Origin: Magnolia sinica
Lineage: Eukaryota > Streptophyta > Magnoliopsida > Magnoliales > Magnoliaceae
Direction of reading: 5' to 3'
NCBI RefSeq assembly: GCF_029962835.1
Contig: NC_080577.1
Location: forward strand, 8,656,501-8,720,500
Length of the DNA stretch: 64,000 bases
Made by a program: the position numbers and the translations under genes. Positions 1-10,451 of the stretch are shown in pieces (within the stretch, counting starts at the first letter, position 1; each line of letters opens with the position of its first letter). The notes beneath the pieces were generated by a model that saw nothing but the letters and a program-made list of their open reading frames with translations, made no database searches and was not told the DNA's origin.

Positions 1-639
1 TGGGTGGTTTGTGGGGACTTTAATGCGGTCATGGCGCAATCTGAAAGGATTGGCGGGAACTACCTGGTTGGTCCTAGCTCATCCGACTTTATTCAGGCTA
101 TCAATCAAGCAAACCTGATCCACGCAGGCTTCTCGGGCAGCACTTTCACTTGGTGTAACAACAGGTCAGGTTCTAGCAGAAAATGGGCCAGGCTCGACCG
201 TGCACTCTGCTCTCACTCCCGGCTGCAAACCTTTCCTTCTTTCTGCGTTCAGCATCTTTCCAGACTCCACTCGGACCATTCCCCTCTCCTCTTATCCAAC
301 CCATCTGCCCCTTATTCTTCCCTGAAGCCGTTCCGCTTCCAGAGAATTTGGACGCATCACAATGGCTTCCAACAGGTGGTAGTTGCAGCTTGGCAATTAG
401 AGACCTTCTTCAACCCTATGGTTCACCTATTGGTTAAGATGAGGAACACCAAGTCTGCGTTGAAAAAGTGGAACAATGATTCCTTTGGCAACATCTTTGA
501 GCAGATCAAAACGTCGTCAGAACAATTGGAGAAGCTGGAACAGTCGGCCACCTCCTCGCCCACTCCGCTCATCTTGTCAAGCCTTCACAAGGAAAGAGCC
601 AATTTGTCCCATTTTGAGCTCCTCGAGGAGTTGTTTTGA
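1..639 (+). pseudogene. LINE ORF2, endonuclease C-terminal part
   Basis: This is the C-terminal half of an endonuclease/exonuclease/phosphatase-fold domain, which nicks target DNA to prime LINE reverse transcription. The visible landmarks are a GDFN motif at the very start, an RLDRAL stretch near residue 67, and the terminal SDH catalytic signature near residue 91. The last third is the linker that precedes reverse transcriptase. The frame stops at 637-639 and again a few codons later, but continues in the same frame into the RT region. The true start of the ORF lies before base 1. Confidence 0.9.
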
Positions 640-2268
640 AAGTAAAAATCCAGAAACAAATGGTTAAAAGAGGAGGATAGAAACTCCAAATTCTTCCACG
701 CCTCCGCTTCTGACCGCCTCAGAAGAGCCCAAATCAGGCAGGTTGTGCTTTAGGATGGTTCAATGATCTCTAATCAGTCCCAGATGAAATTAGCTGCTGC
801 TGACTTCTTCAAGACCCTGTTCATAGCTGAAGCAGTATCGCCGGCTGGGGACTTCATCAATATCATCCCCCTAGTAACCCAAGAGGACAATGCTTCCCTC
901 ATGGCTCCGGTTTCTCTCGAGGTAAAATGTGCGGTCTCTGCGCTGCCGTCAGACGGGGCGCCTAGCCCTGATGGATTCTCTGGAGCCTTCTTTCAGTCCT
1001 GCTAGAGCATTGTGGCGCCGGATCTGCATAGAGCTGTCAACTTCCTATTCCAGGGAGGTACGCTTCCTCGGGCTTTTTCTGCCTCTCTTCTATGTTTAAT
1101 CCCCAAATGTATAGACCCTAAGGCCTTTTCTGATTTTCGCCCTATAAGCCTCTGTAATTGTGTATACAAGATCTTCTCTAAGGTCATTACAGCTAGGCTC
1201 AGCTTCATCCTGCCGAGGCTAATTTTCGAAGAACAAATGGCCTTTGTGAAGGGCCGCTCTATTGTGGATAGCATTACCTTGGCTTAAGAACTCCTTCGAG
1301 ACATTGATATTAAGACTAGGGCCAGTAATATTATCTTCAAAATTGATCTGGAACAGGCATATGATCGGGTGAGCTGGTCCTTTCTAAAAGTTGTTCTTCT
1401 TCGGTTAGGCTTCGACCAATCCTGGATCTCGCTGGTAGAGAAGTGCTGGGCAGGGCCCTATTTCTCGGTCCTCTTCAATGGGGAGTCAGCGGGCTTCTTT
1501 AAATCAGAGAGAGGCCTCTGCCAGGGAGACCCTATCTCCCCTAGTCTCTTTATCCTTATCATGGACGTCCTCAACCAGGGTATTAGAAATCTGATTGCCT
1601 CCAACTTATGTCAACCTTTTCAAACCAGGAGAGGAGCCCAGGTCATCTCGCACCTTCTATTCACGGATGACACTACAATCTTCATCAACGGCAGCTATGC
1701 CTCTGTTAGAAACCTGATATCTTTCCTGAAAAAATTCAATAGCGTCTCGAGTCTCAAGATAAACAGGGCTAAAAGCAGCCTCATTGTGTCCGCCAAAATG
1801 ACCACGAGCAGGGTCCGAGCTATAGAAAGGATTACAGGGTTTTCTAGCACACTTTCTTCATTCTCTTTCCTCAGTGTCCCTCTCACAAAGGGGAAGATCA
1901 GAGTTTCCCTGTTTCAGCCCATGGTGGATAAAATTCTGGCGTGCATCTCAGGTTGGAAGGCCCGGTTCCTCAACCAGGCGGCTAGATCTATTCTCATCAA
2001 GCATGTCCTTGCAAGCATCCCCATCCACATGTTGGTGGCGATCAATGTTCCAAACAGGATCTTGGCGACGCTCGAATTCACCTTCGCTGACTTCTTCTGG
2101 CGGTGGTCAGAAGGCAAGAAGAACCTCCATTGGATCAAATGGAGGAAATTTGCCTCCCCTGCCAAAGAGGGAGGGCTGGGGATTCCTGCCTTAAAGGAAA
2201 TTGCGACGGCATTGAGGCTGAAGAGGGCCTGGTCCATCTTCTTTGGCAGCCACGGGAGTGGCCTCTAG
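640..2268 (+). pseudogene. LINE ORF2, reverse transcriptase domain
   Basis: This stretch stays in one frame but has stops at about 643, 751, 1003, 1285 and 2266. It holds the plant LINE fingers (FRPISLCN near 1135), the KID/AYDRVSW motif near 1340-1378, the CQGDPISP motif near 1519 and the catalytic box near 1660-1680. The usual FADD of that box reads FTDD here. The product would copy LINE RNA into DNA at the nicked target site. Stops between motifs rule out a functional enzyme. No frameshift is needed to read through the domain, so decay has been mainly by point mutation. Confidence 0.93.
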
Positions 2269-3057
2269 GGGTCATTCATGCATTCCAAATATGGTATAAA
2301 TGAGAGCCGAGTAGCCTCCAATCAGCAACATTCCGATTCCCCTTCTTGGAAGAAGCTAGCGATCTTGCACGACATGCTGCTAGCTAACTCCCGCCTACTT
2401 TTGGGTGATGGCAGCGGTAGTTTCTGGGATGACAATTGGACGGGGCTGGGACCCATAAAAAATTTGGTTCAAGGCATCACTTCCCCCTCACTTCGAAGCC
2501 TGAAGATAAAAAACTTTATTGGACCAGAGGGTCTTTCGACTCCCCTGCCTCCGGTTCTTCCGAACTCCGTTCGGTGTCACATCTTATCAGAAGGACTAGC
2601 CCTAAACCAGGAGTGCGACAGGAAAATTTGGGCCAGGGAGAAGTCGGGTATCTTCTCCATAAAATCAACTAGGATCCTCATTCGTCTCCAAGGCCAGATC
2701 CAGCCATGGGCCAAGTGGTTGTGGCGGCCCCAGCTTCCTCCAAAAATTAGTATTTTGGTCTGAAAAATCATGAACAATGCCATTCCTGTCGACTCAAATG
2801 TAAAGTCCAAAGGGGTCCACATGGCATCCTCCTGTGTGTGCTGTATGCCGCCAAGCCAAAGGGAGGAATCCCTGGACCACCTTTTTATTGAAGGAGATTG
2901 CGCTTCACCCATATGGCATCATTTCTCTGCTCTTCTCTCTATTGCTCTCCTTCCGAACCAATCCATCAGGAGTAGGCTTTCTCAATGGTGGGCCTTGGCC
3001 AGCAGCTCCTCTCCTATGGGCGACCTCAGGGGTCTTCTCCCTACCCTGATTCTCTGA
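2269..3057 (+). pseudogene. LINE ORF2, C-terminal zinc-binding (zf-RVT) region
   Basis: The same frame runs on after the stop at 2266. An FWDDNW motif lies near 2425. A tryptophan-rich stretch near 2700-2760 (KWLWRPQLPPK) and a Cys-rich patch near 2829-2850 (CVCC) match the zinc-binding reverse-transcriptase tail seen in plant LINEs and their domesticated relatives. Stops at 2761 and 3055 break it. The role in the intact element is probably binding of nucleic acid during target-primed reverse transcription; that is family knowledge, not visible here. Confidence 0.85.
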
Positions 3058-3770
3058 GAAATTTGGAAGGCTAGAAACGCCCAACGATATGAGGGCGCCG
3101 CCTACAACGTTCACCAAACCATGCTCCATATTCGATTGTGGCTCACCCTGCTTCTAAATGAGTTTCCCCTCCCGCCGTGTAAGAACTAGGCTGATAGAGA
3201 AGCAGTCCAAGATCTCCATCTTCCTGGTAGCCCCTCTCGTCCCCACTCCATTTCTTTTGTGAAATGGTCTAGGCCAGCCCAGGGGTGAGTGAAGCTCAAT
3301 GTTGAAGGGTCCTCAAGAGGAAATCCTAGCCCAGAAGGTGGTGGAGGGGTCTGTCGTGGTGCTAAGGGGGAATTCCTCTTTGCCTTCTCCAAGGCGTATG
3401 GGCATAGTACTAGCTTCATGGCGGAAGTCAAATGATCATTCATGGGCTTCAGATTTGTTCCAGTAAAGGGCTTACCTTAGTTGATGTGGAGAGCGATTCG
3501 CGCTTAGTGGTGGAGGTCTTATTGAGCCCGGCTGGAGGCCCTTGGATCGCTCACTACTGGAAGAACCATTTTAGTTCGCTTCACTCATCAGGCTCTATTT
3601 CTATCTCCCACTGCCTGAGAGAGGCCAACAACGTTGCTGACAACCTTGCTCGTTGGGCTAGCGCCAATCAGCGGTCTAGATTTTTTTATGACGTTTCTGA
3701 GCTCCCTCTGCGCACCCGTGGGGAATTGGTTCTAGATAAGGCGAGCCTCGGCTCCGTGCAGATTTCTTAG
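3058..3770 (+). pseudogene. LINE ORF2, RNase H (RVT_3-type) domain with frameshift
   Basis: The start of the fold is in the old frame (VKLNVEGSSRGNPSPEGG near 3289-3342, which replaces the usual NxDGS start). It then moves to another frame at about 3430. After the shift come VDVESDSRLVVEVL near 3480 and the terminal block HCLREANNVADNLARWA near 3610-3660. This plant-LINE RNase H removes RNA from the RNA-DNA hybrid. The first catalytic Asp position reads Glu in the NVEGS stretch. Stops at about 3187, 3286 and 3433 add to the decay. The final stop is at 3768-3770, with 3' UTR beyond. Confidence 0.88.
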
Positions 3771-3905
3771 TGTTCTTTCTTGTGGTTTCATTGCTCTATC
3801 CTTTGGCTCTCCCGCCCTTCCTAGGGCGGGCCCTAGAGCAGCTCAGTTCCTTCTGTTTGTGTAGCTTACGATAAGTGGTCCTAGTCCTTTTTGTAAGGCG
3901 CCACC

Positions 3906-5877
3906 TGTCATGCCCCGAAATTTGAGTACAGAGTGTGCACCCTTAGACCCGAGTTTCGGCCCATGACACGTACACTGAGTGTACTAATTTCATTCAATTA
4001 TATAATTATTCATTTACCTACTAGCTCTACCATAGATTTACATTCCATTCATACTCAATAACATCTCAAAAATAAGAAACGATCATTTATTCCAATAATT
4101 AATCATAAACATAACTAAGGACTCTCTCAATTGTGATCTTATAAAATGAAATAAACATATTCAACAACTTGAAAGAATTAATTTACAATCTAAGAAAATT
4201 AAATATAATTAAAGTAAAAATATCATAACTAGTCTAAGGCTGCAACTTCTTCTTTTGTCAAGTAGAGTCACGTGTCCCTTAAGTCCTTTCTGGCTTGACC
4301 ACATATTTCTATTTTTGAGCCACCGGCCCACCCTCATTCACATCTATACGGTTTTTTCATCAATAAAAAATATAAGCTGGCCAGGCTTAGTGATATAACC
4401 CAGCATGGTTCATAATCATAACAATTAAAATAATGTAAAAATACATGTACAAAGATATGAATGTAAAATGGGGTATGAATGCATCAGATGGGGTAATCGT
4501 CCATCTACTTGGGTTGGAGGTCGTCAACCCGCATCCACCCGTTGGGTAGGCTTGGACATAACCCGCATCTGGTAACACTCTACCAGGATCGACATTTCTT
4601 CCAGGGAGGGCCCCTAGGATCGACCATGCATTATGCAATGCAATGAATGAGGGATGATAAGTAAATGCGTATTTTTCATATTTCGCATAGTTGTCTCGAT
4701 TAAAATATCCACTTATAAATTTATCGTATAATTATCATATCAAAATATTCAAATCAGTAAATAAATCAAACAATCACAATGATTTATTTTAATTTTAATG
4801 AATTATGAGACAAGTTGGGTCACTCACTTGAGTCTGGTAGTGTTGAATCTACAGGATAATTATGTTGGTTTGAATTCAGAAATCCTACCAGTTATATCAA
4901 CAACATTATTATTCATATATTTTTATTACATGGTGGGGCCCACCTCTGATTAACATCTTAGGTAGCCAGATCCAAAATAATCAAATAATTAAAATTTTTA
5001 TTCTATTTTTTTCTCCTTTTTAAGATTATAAAATTGAATGATAATTACTTGACCGAGGTGGTTCATTGGATGGTTAGATCATTCAGATTCTTGAGGTATT
5101 ATTATGTTTTGCCTTTACACATTAGATGGATGGTGTGGATCTAACCACACATACACTGATGGCCCATCTCGACCTTCTACGCCAAGTGATACCAACACTT
5201 ACGCAAAAATCTAAGATTCCTTTATTAAACACTTTTATATCTGACTAATGTGGCCTATCTGATTGTTAGATTGATCTAAAAATTATGGCCCTTGTATATT
5301 TTGGCCTTAAAAATCATATGATCCGTACAGATCTATCTTAGCACAATCAAATTCTATCAATTTAATTTATTCCTAAATTGTTACTAATTAGACCAAAATC
5401 ATAAAAACATCACTTTATTAAAATTGACTCTACACACCTATACAATGATGGTGTGGATGATCCACGTCATCCATTATATAGATTAAGAAGAAATTAACAA
5501 CATAATAAAAAGTTAAAAAGATCTAACGAGTAGAACTTACCTGATCGAGCCTTCTTAGAATTTCCTCTTTCTTTTACTTTAGGCTTCCTATCTCCTTTTT
5601 TTTTTAAATGCAGAAACCTCCCGTATTCCTTTTAAAGAAAATTCTTATAAGATAGGATGAGCACATCCTCCCTTATCTTGAATTTGAATTTTTTTATGAT
5701 ATTTAATAAAAAATTTATTATTACCACTTCAAGAATCGATCCCTAAACCTCTCTCTCAACTAAGAATTTCGCCACCAACTCAACTATTGACTTGATTTTA
5801 TTTTTTATTTAAAAATAAAATCTTTAAATATTTAATTTAGTTTTTTTTATAATGTACCAAAATTTAGGGTTGTTACA
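3906..5877. mobile_element. Solo LTR, 1,972 bp, TSD CCACC
   Basis: The element starts TGTCATGCCCCGAAATTT and ends AAATTTAGGGTTGTTACA, a typical TG...CA LTR with partly inverted ends. The five bases before it (3901-3905) and after it (5878-5882) are both CCACC. The interior is AT-rich and noncoding. No second LTR, primer-binding site or pol is present, so it is best read as the scar of recombination between two LTRs of a long-LTR (probably Ty3/gypsy-like) element. It sits inside the 3' UTR of the LINE and is younger than the LINE. Confidence 0.85.
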
Positions 5878-5974
5878 CCACCCGAATGGTTGTACATGGT
5901 TTTTTTGTGGAATGAATTTCTGTGGCAAAAGAAAAAATGTCACTTTTCTATATAAAAAAATAAATAAATAAATA

Positions 5975-6000
5975 AGAGAGAGAGAGAGAGAGAGAGAGAA
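5975..6000. repeat. GA microsatellite
   Basis: An uninterrupted GA dinucleotide run follows a short AATA-rich stretch, just beyond the LINE tail. Confidence 0.95.
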
Positions 6001-6498
6001 AAGACTCCCTGGCCCTACAGAAGTAACGTGACCAAGTTCTGTGGCACCCGCCATGATATATGTGTTGTATCCACACTGTTCATTCATTTGAGGATATGAA
6101 TTAGGGCAGGAGCCAAAGAATGAGTCAAATCCAAGGCTCCGATGGACCGCACCAAAGAACATAGCGGAGAGAGTGACGCCCACCATTAAAATTTTCTAAG
6201 GCTCACGAAAGTTTTCGATTAAACTGAAATATTTGTTTTCCCTTCTTTCATGTCTGTCTTAACTCGTGAACACGTTAGATTTCAAATAAACATCATAGTG
6301 GACCTTAGGATGGTTTCAACAGTAGAGTCACTCTTACCACTGTTTTATGTGGTGGGGTCCACTCCAAACTTAGATCTGACTCATTCTTTGTCTCATTGCC
6401 TAAAATGATCTCTAAAAATTGATGGACAGTGTGGATACAACACATACATCATGGTGGGTCCCACAGAATCCAATGATGTCACCTCAGTAGGGAGTCTT
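6001..6498. mobile_element. Small nonautonomous element of the GGGCCCACC family (family M1)
   Basis: It begins AAGACTCCCT and ends AGGGAGTCTT, which are inverted copies. Inside these ends is an inverted TTCTGTGG / CCACAGAA pair, then the family core: a GGCCCACC-like box, ATGTGTTGTATCCACACTG and a CCATCCATTTTT-like box, mirrored at the other side. No ORF of note. The left edge abuts a GA microsatellite, so the target duplication cannot be read. Confidence 0.75.
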
Positions 6499-6597
6499 GC
6501 AGGACACTCGGCTTGTCACTTTTGTGTGTGATGCAAGAAAGTGATTTGAATTTAAGCAAGGCAGCAACATATGGCTGTATAGTTGCCCACTCTAAGC

Positions 6598-6716
6598 GTG
6601 AATGCATGTGGGCCCATCGTGAGTGCATGTGGTTGATCCACACCGTCCATTCATTTTTTCATATCATTTTAGTGATTGAACCCATTATTTTGTTGGAGGG
6701 AGTAGATGAGTGGTAG
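6598..6716. mobile_element. Half copy of an M1 element
   Basis: Only the left half of the family is present: a TGGGCCCATCGTG box, TTGATCCACACCGTCCATTC and the poly-T core. The second half is missing. Confidence 0.55.
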
Positions 6717-6751
6717 AAAGAAAATGAGGGGGAGATGTTTACATATGAGAA

Positions 6752-6956
6752 AAATAACGGATCGGATCCAATCTGATCCATTCAATTCAGATTTCGGGTC
6801 GGGTTCTGAATTCACTATGATCCAGCCTCGATCCGATGAACGGTCGGATCAGACTAACCCTACTCGAACCGCACTGTTCTAAGCCTTCGGATCTGTTCGG
6901 ATCGAAGCGGATCGGGTCGGATCCACCGGATCAGACCAAAAATGCCCAGCTCTAAT
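6752..6956. mobile_element. Truncated hAT-type small element, rich in CGGATCGGATC
   Basis: The right end reads TGCCCAGCTCTA, the same hAT-like terminus as the complete element at 10452-11755. The body is low-complexity, GGATCGGGTCGG-like. The matching left terminus is absent, so it is a 5'-truncated copy. Confidence 0.55.
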
Positions 6957-7055
6957 GCCACCACAAGAAAATTAGGGTCCGTTTGTTAACTCTTGAAAAA
7001 TATTACTTAATGTGAAATGGAGAAAATGCATAGTTATTAAGCGTTGTTTGTTAAC

Positions 7056-7232
7056 GATGACACCCAGATCCATAGCTCAACTGGCAGATTGAGTGGAGAT
7101 ACCTCGTTTCAACACTTGAGGTCTTGGTATTGATCCCTAGCGGGGGTGGCTATCATGAAGTGTGTGTACTGACATGGGTGTGTACTAATAAGCTAACCCA
7201 AAAAAAATTTAAAATTTTTTTTTTAAAAAAAA
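7056..7232 (+). mobile_element. tRNA-derived SINE with 15-bp target duplication
   Basis: It opens with an RNA polymerase III-like A box (TAGCTCAACTGGCAGA region, 7077-7096) and has a degenerate B box (GGTATTGATCCC, about 7126-7137). A short tRNA-unrelated body and an A/T-rich tail follow. The flanks GCGTTGTTTGTTAAC (7041-7055) and GCTTTGTTTGTTAAC (7233-7247) match at 14 of 15 bases, as expected of LINE-mediated integration. It sits just inside the left end of the PIF/Harbinger shell. Its partner LINE and its species-wide family cannot be named from here. Confidence 0.85.
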
Positions 7233-7394
7233 GCTTTGTTTGTTAACACGAAATTTGCTCCATGAATTTTTTTATAAAAATAAGAATTTGCTTCCGAAAT
7301 TACTCGTCCTCGAGCTGATACAAAGATCTTTTCTCTTCGTAATAGTTTGCATGATACATAACCTAATTTTTAATAGGTTAAACTTCTTCAGGCT

Positions 7395-7884
7395 TCACCA
7401 TGATTTATGTGTTAGATCCACACCGTCCATCAACTTTTTCAAATCATTTTAGAACATGAGCCCAAAAATAAGGCACATATAAAACGCAAGTGGATCACAT
7501 CATAGAAACCAACACAAATTAAATAACTATATTGTTGAAACTTTCCTAAAATGCAATGTGACGTTTATTTCCCATGTAACCTCTTCACGAGGTCACATAT
7601 GAAAAAGGGAAAAATATAAATATGAGCTTGACCAGGGCTTCTATGACTGAGGTCACATATGAAAAAGGGAAAAATGTAAATATGAGCTTGACCAGGGCTT
7701 CTATGACCCTAAGAAATTTTTAAAGATATGCGCCAAATCTCCACTATTTCCTACAGTGTGGCCCACTTTAACCTTATATCTACCTCTTTAAAAATAATAA
7801 TAATAATAATCTTATACCCCCAAGTGATATGAAAAAAGTGGATGGATGGTATGGATAAGATATATACATCTTGGTAGGCCCCAA
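7395..7884. mobile_element. M1-family small element with an internal 60-bp duplication
   Basis: The left half starts at a CTTCACCATGATTTATGTG box and the right half ends at ACATCTTGGTAGGCCCC. Bases 7589-7648 and 7649-7708 are a direct duplication with a single visible difference (ATA/GTA). The duplication lies in the usually single-copy central part of the family. Confidence 0.65.
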
Positions 7885-7931
7885 ATATCCACTGCCAGAG
7901 CTGCCCTTCTCCGCCGGCACCGCTGGCGGAT

Positions 7932-8465
7932 GTACGCGGATTTTCTGCTAAAGCCTTTCCGAGGAAGCTGGGCTGGGATGTAAGGTGGGTCCATCATGAT
8001 GTTTATGATAAATCCAACCCATCCATCCATTTTTCGAGCTTATTCTGGTACATGTTAACAAAAATGAGGAGATCCAAAACTCAAGTGAGCCATACGAGAT
8101 GAACCTATGGGAAAGTAATGCCTCCAGTTGAAACCTTATTAGGCTCCACTTTGATGTTTATATGCCATGCAACCCGTTTGTAAGGTCATTAGTGAAGTGA
8201 TGAAAGAACCAAAAACTTTGACCATACAAAACTTTTATGGCCACATAAATATTTCAATGGTGGTCACTAAATCCCTACTGTTTCCTTTCGTGTGGCCCAT
8301 TTGAACTTTGGGTCCATCTTATTTTTGGTCACATGTCCAAAAATGAGCTTTTAAAATGGATGGATGGGTTGGATTTCTCACAAACATTGTAGTGGGCCTC
8401 ACCCAGAATCTATGCACGGAAACTTCCCCCTAAAGGCTTATGCAGGAAATCGGCTTCCCATGCGG
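7932..8465. mobile_element. Small element with ACGCGGATTT ends (family M2)
   Basis: The ends TACGCGGATTTTCTGCTAAA and its mirrored GCAGGAAATCGG are inverted repeats about 35 bp long. The core shares the TGGGTCCATCATGATG and CCATCCATCCATTTTT boxes with M1. A second complete member with the same ends is at 51321-51866. No coding capacity. Confidence 0.7.
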
Positions 8466-8505
8466 GCTGCACATTGACGCTTCCAACGGTGAGGATGGAT
8501 TAAAC

Positions 8506-9290
8506 AATGCTCTTTGTACTCCCACCATAATATATGTGTTTTATCTGCACCGTTCATCTATTTTTCCTAATCATTATAATGCATTGTCTTAAAAATGAGA
8601 TAGATCCAAATTTCATATGGACCGCACCACAAGAAAACAGTGGTGTTTGAACGCACACCATTAAAAACTTCCTACGCCCACTGTAATATATATTTACTAT
8701 CTAACTTGTTGATTAGGTCACGAAGACATGGATGAAGGGAAAACACAAATATTAGGTTCATCGAAAACTATTTTTGTCCCCACAAAGCTGTTAATATATA
8801 GTGGCCATTCAATCACCACTATTTCCCATGGTCCGATCCACATGAAATTTGGATAATTTTTTGGATCGTTCCCTAAAATGATATGAAAAAAATGGGACAG
8901 CGTGGATAAAACATGTACGTTGTGGTGGGGATTTTAAGCCTATTGTTGAAATTTTGTGGAGGCCACGGAAGTTTTAGATCAAGATGATATTTATTTATTT
9001 TTACTTCATAGAGCTCCATGTGCCCTTATAAATATGTTGGATGCAAACAAAACATCATGATGGGTCGGGAGAAGTTTTCAATGGTAAGAGTTCAATCTCC
9101 ACTGCTTCCTCTCGTGTGGCCCACTTGAGTTTTTGATCCACCTAATTTTTGATGGAAAGTCCTAAAATTAATGAGCTCACAAAATGGGTGGACGGGGTAG
9201 ATTTTCCACAAACATCACAATGGGCCCCACCTTGCATCCCAACGTAGGAACCCTTGGTGGAAATCTGCATCTTGGTGAAGTAGTACCCAA
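8506..9290. mobile_element. M1 element followed by a truncated M2 element
   Basis: 8506-8940 carries both halves of M1: ACTCCCACCATAATATATGTG at the left and TGTACGTTGTGGTGGGG at the right. From about 8940 to 9290 comes the right half of an M2-like copy, ending near GGAAATCTGCATCTTGG. The junction marks a nested or truncated insertion. There is no ORF of interest. Confidence 0.55.
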
Positions 9291-9294
9291 TCCA

Positions 9295-9495
9295 CACGTG
9301 TCCAAATCCACCCGAGGTGGGCACTATTGTCTCACCATTTTTTATGGTGCAGTCCACCAAAGATTAAGGTCTACTTCATTTTTTGCCTTATTGTTTAAAA
9401 TGTGATGGCAAAGGGGATGGATGAAGCAGATATAAAACAAATATATTACGGTGAACCTTGCAATACCCAATATATCAAATATGATGAGAAATGAG
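9295..9495. mobile_element. Half M1 element
   Basis: Only the distal half is seen: TATGGTGCAGTCCACC, then GGTCTACTTCATTTTTTGCC, then a terminal box near TATTACGGTGAACC. It directly abuts the transposase remnant at about 9500. Confidence 0.5.
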
Positions 9496-9506
9496 AGGGA
9501 TAGTGG

Positions 9507-9761
9507 ATGGCACCATATTTCTTCCGGATGCAAAGAGACATAGTTATTATATGCATGACACTACACAACTACATCAGAAAAGAATCCATCTCTAATGCAC
9601 TCTTCCAACAATACAATGATGAAAATGTTCTTTTGGAAATGAATATCGAATCGGAAAATGATACGCCCAAAGTAGAAGGAGTATTTGGAGACATTAAACA
9701 AACTATTATGTCCAATATACGAGAAGAAATTGTCGTTACACTTATACATGCAAATCATTGA
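9507..9761 (+). pseudogene. PIF/Harbinger DDE_4 transposase, C-terminal remnant
   Basis: 84 residues are readable. The first 30 carry the RDIVIICMTLHNYIRK signature that closes the nuclease domain of plant PIF/Harbinger transposases. The rest is an acidic, family-variable tail. The intact protein is usually over 350 residues and has three catalytic acidic residues, all missing here. Upstream sequence is a small element, so the gene was truncated rather than merely mutated. It lies in the right part of a shell with TTA target duplications, which agrees with the family call. Confidence 0.72.
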
Positions 9762-10451
9762 TTTTTTAAAATTTTTTTATGAATAATGATATTTTAATTT
9801 TCTATTAAGTACTTTAGTTTATTTGAATTAAATAGAATGATTTTATTTCATTTAATAAAAAATAATTACTTTATAATGTAAAACATTTCCAAACAGGAGA
9901 AATGGGCAAATGTGTCAAATTAACATATTTTAGACATTTCAGGTGTTTCTTAACAAACAGGTTGTTTCAAATTCAGTACTTAATTTTCAGAGTTAAGCCT
10001 TAATTACCAAACAAGTTTTTTTTTGTTTTACTTCAGATTTAAGATTCAGGCTTTAGACTTTAGATTTAACAAATGAGGCCTTAGCCTGAGCAAATGGTCA
10101 AATTAGAATAATGAAATGAAATTTTCGGTGGTTCTCACTCAACTCTAAAAAATCAAAGGTTAGATCACCACTGAAGCGTGAGTATGACTTATTTGTGGTA
10201 GTGATGAGAATATAGGCAGTTGGAATGGATGTGGATTGTGTACTACCTCGCCTGTTCCTTTCTCGATAGATGTTGGGCTCTGATGGGCCCACCGTTGTAT
10301 CCACATCGTCCATCAATTTTTAAATATTATTTTATGACATAGGCCAAAAAAATAAGGCAGATCCAAAGCTCAAGTAGACTGAACTAAAGGAAGCAGCGGT
10401 GATAATGACGCCACTGACGCCTACTGTTGAAACCTTCCTAGGGCCTAGAAT

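Larger units (their letters stand above)
1..5938 (+). mobile_element. L1-type LINE, 5'-cut by window edge, degenerate, interrupted by a solo LTR
   Basis: The reading frame that starts at base 1 gives, in order, the C-terminal half of an APE-type endonuclease, a reverse transcriptase, a plant-LINE zinc-binding region and an RNase H domain. That order is typical of ORF2 of plant L1-clade non-LTR retrotransposons. A 3' UTR follows the stop near 3770 and resumes after the solo LTR at 3906-5877. It ends in an A-rich tail at about 5926-5938. About ten in-frame stops and one frameshift near 3430 show a dead copy. ORF1 and the 5' end lie outside the window, so the 5' target duplication cannot be checked. 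Confidence 0.93.
6975..10080 (+). mobile_element. PIF/Harbinger transposon shell, TSD TTA, with nested insertions
   Basis: The left end GGGTCCGTTTGTTAA and the right end TTTAACAAATGAGGCC are imperfect inverted repeats. Both are flanked by TTA (6972-6974 and 10081-10083), the target preference of PIF/Harbinger. The only coding remnant is the C-terminal tip of a DDE_4 transposase at 9507-9761. The 2 kb in between is now a SINE and several M1/M2-type small elements, which replaced or displaced the rest of the transposase gene. Confidence 0.75.

Noticed and set aside
1..3770. Domesticated LINE-derived gene
   Set aside because: About ten in-frame stops and a frameshift are spread through all domains.
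7077..7140. Possible tRNA gene
   Set aside because: Only A- and B-box-like motifs are present, with no cloverleaf. An A/T-rich tail and a 15-bp target duplication identify a SINE.
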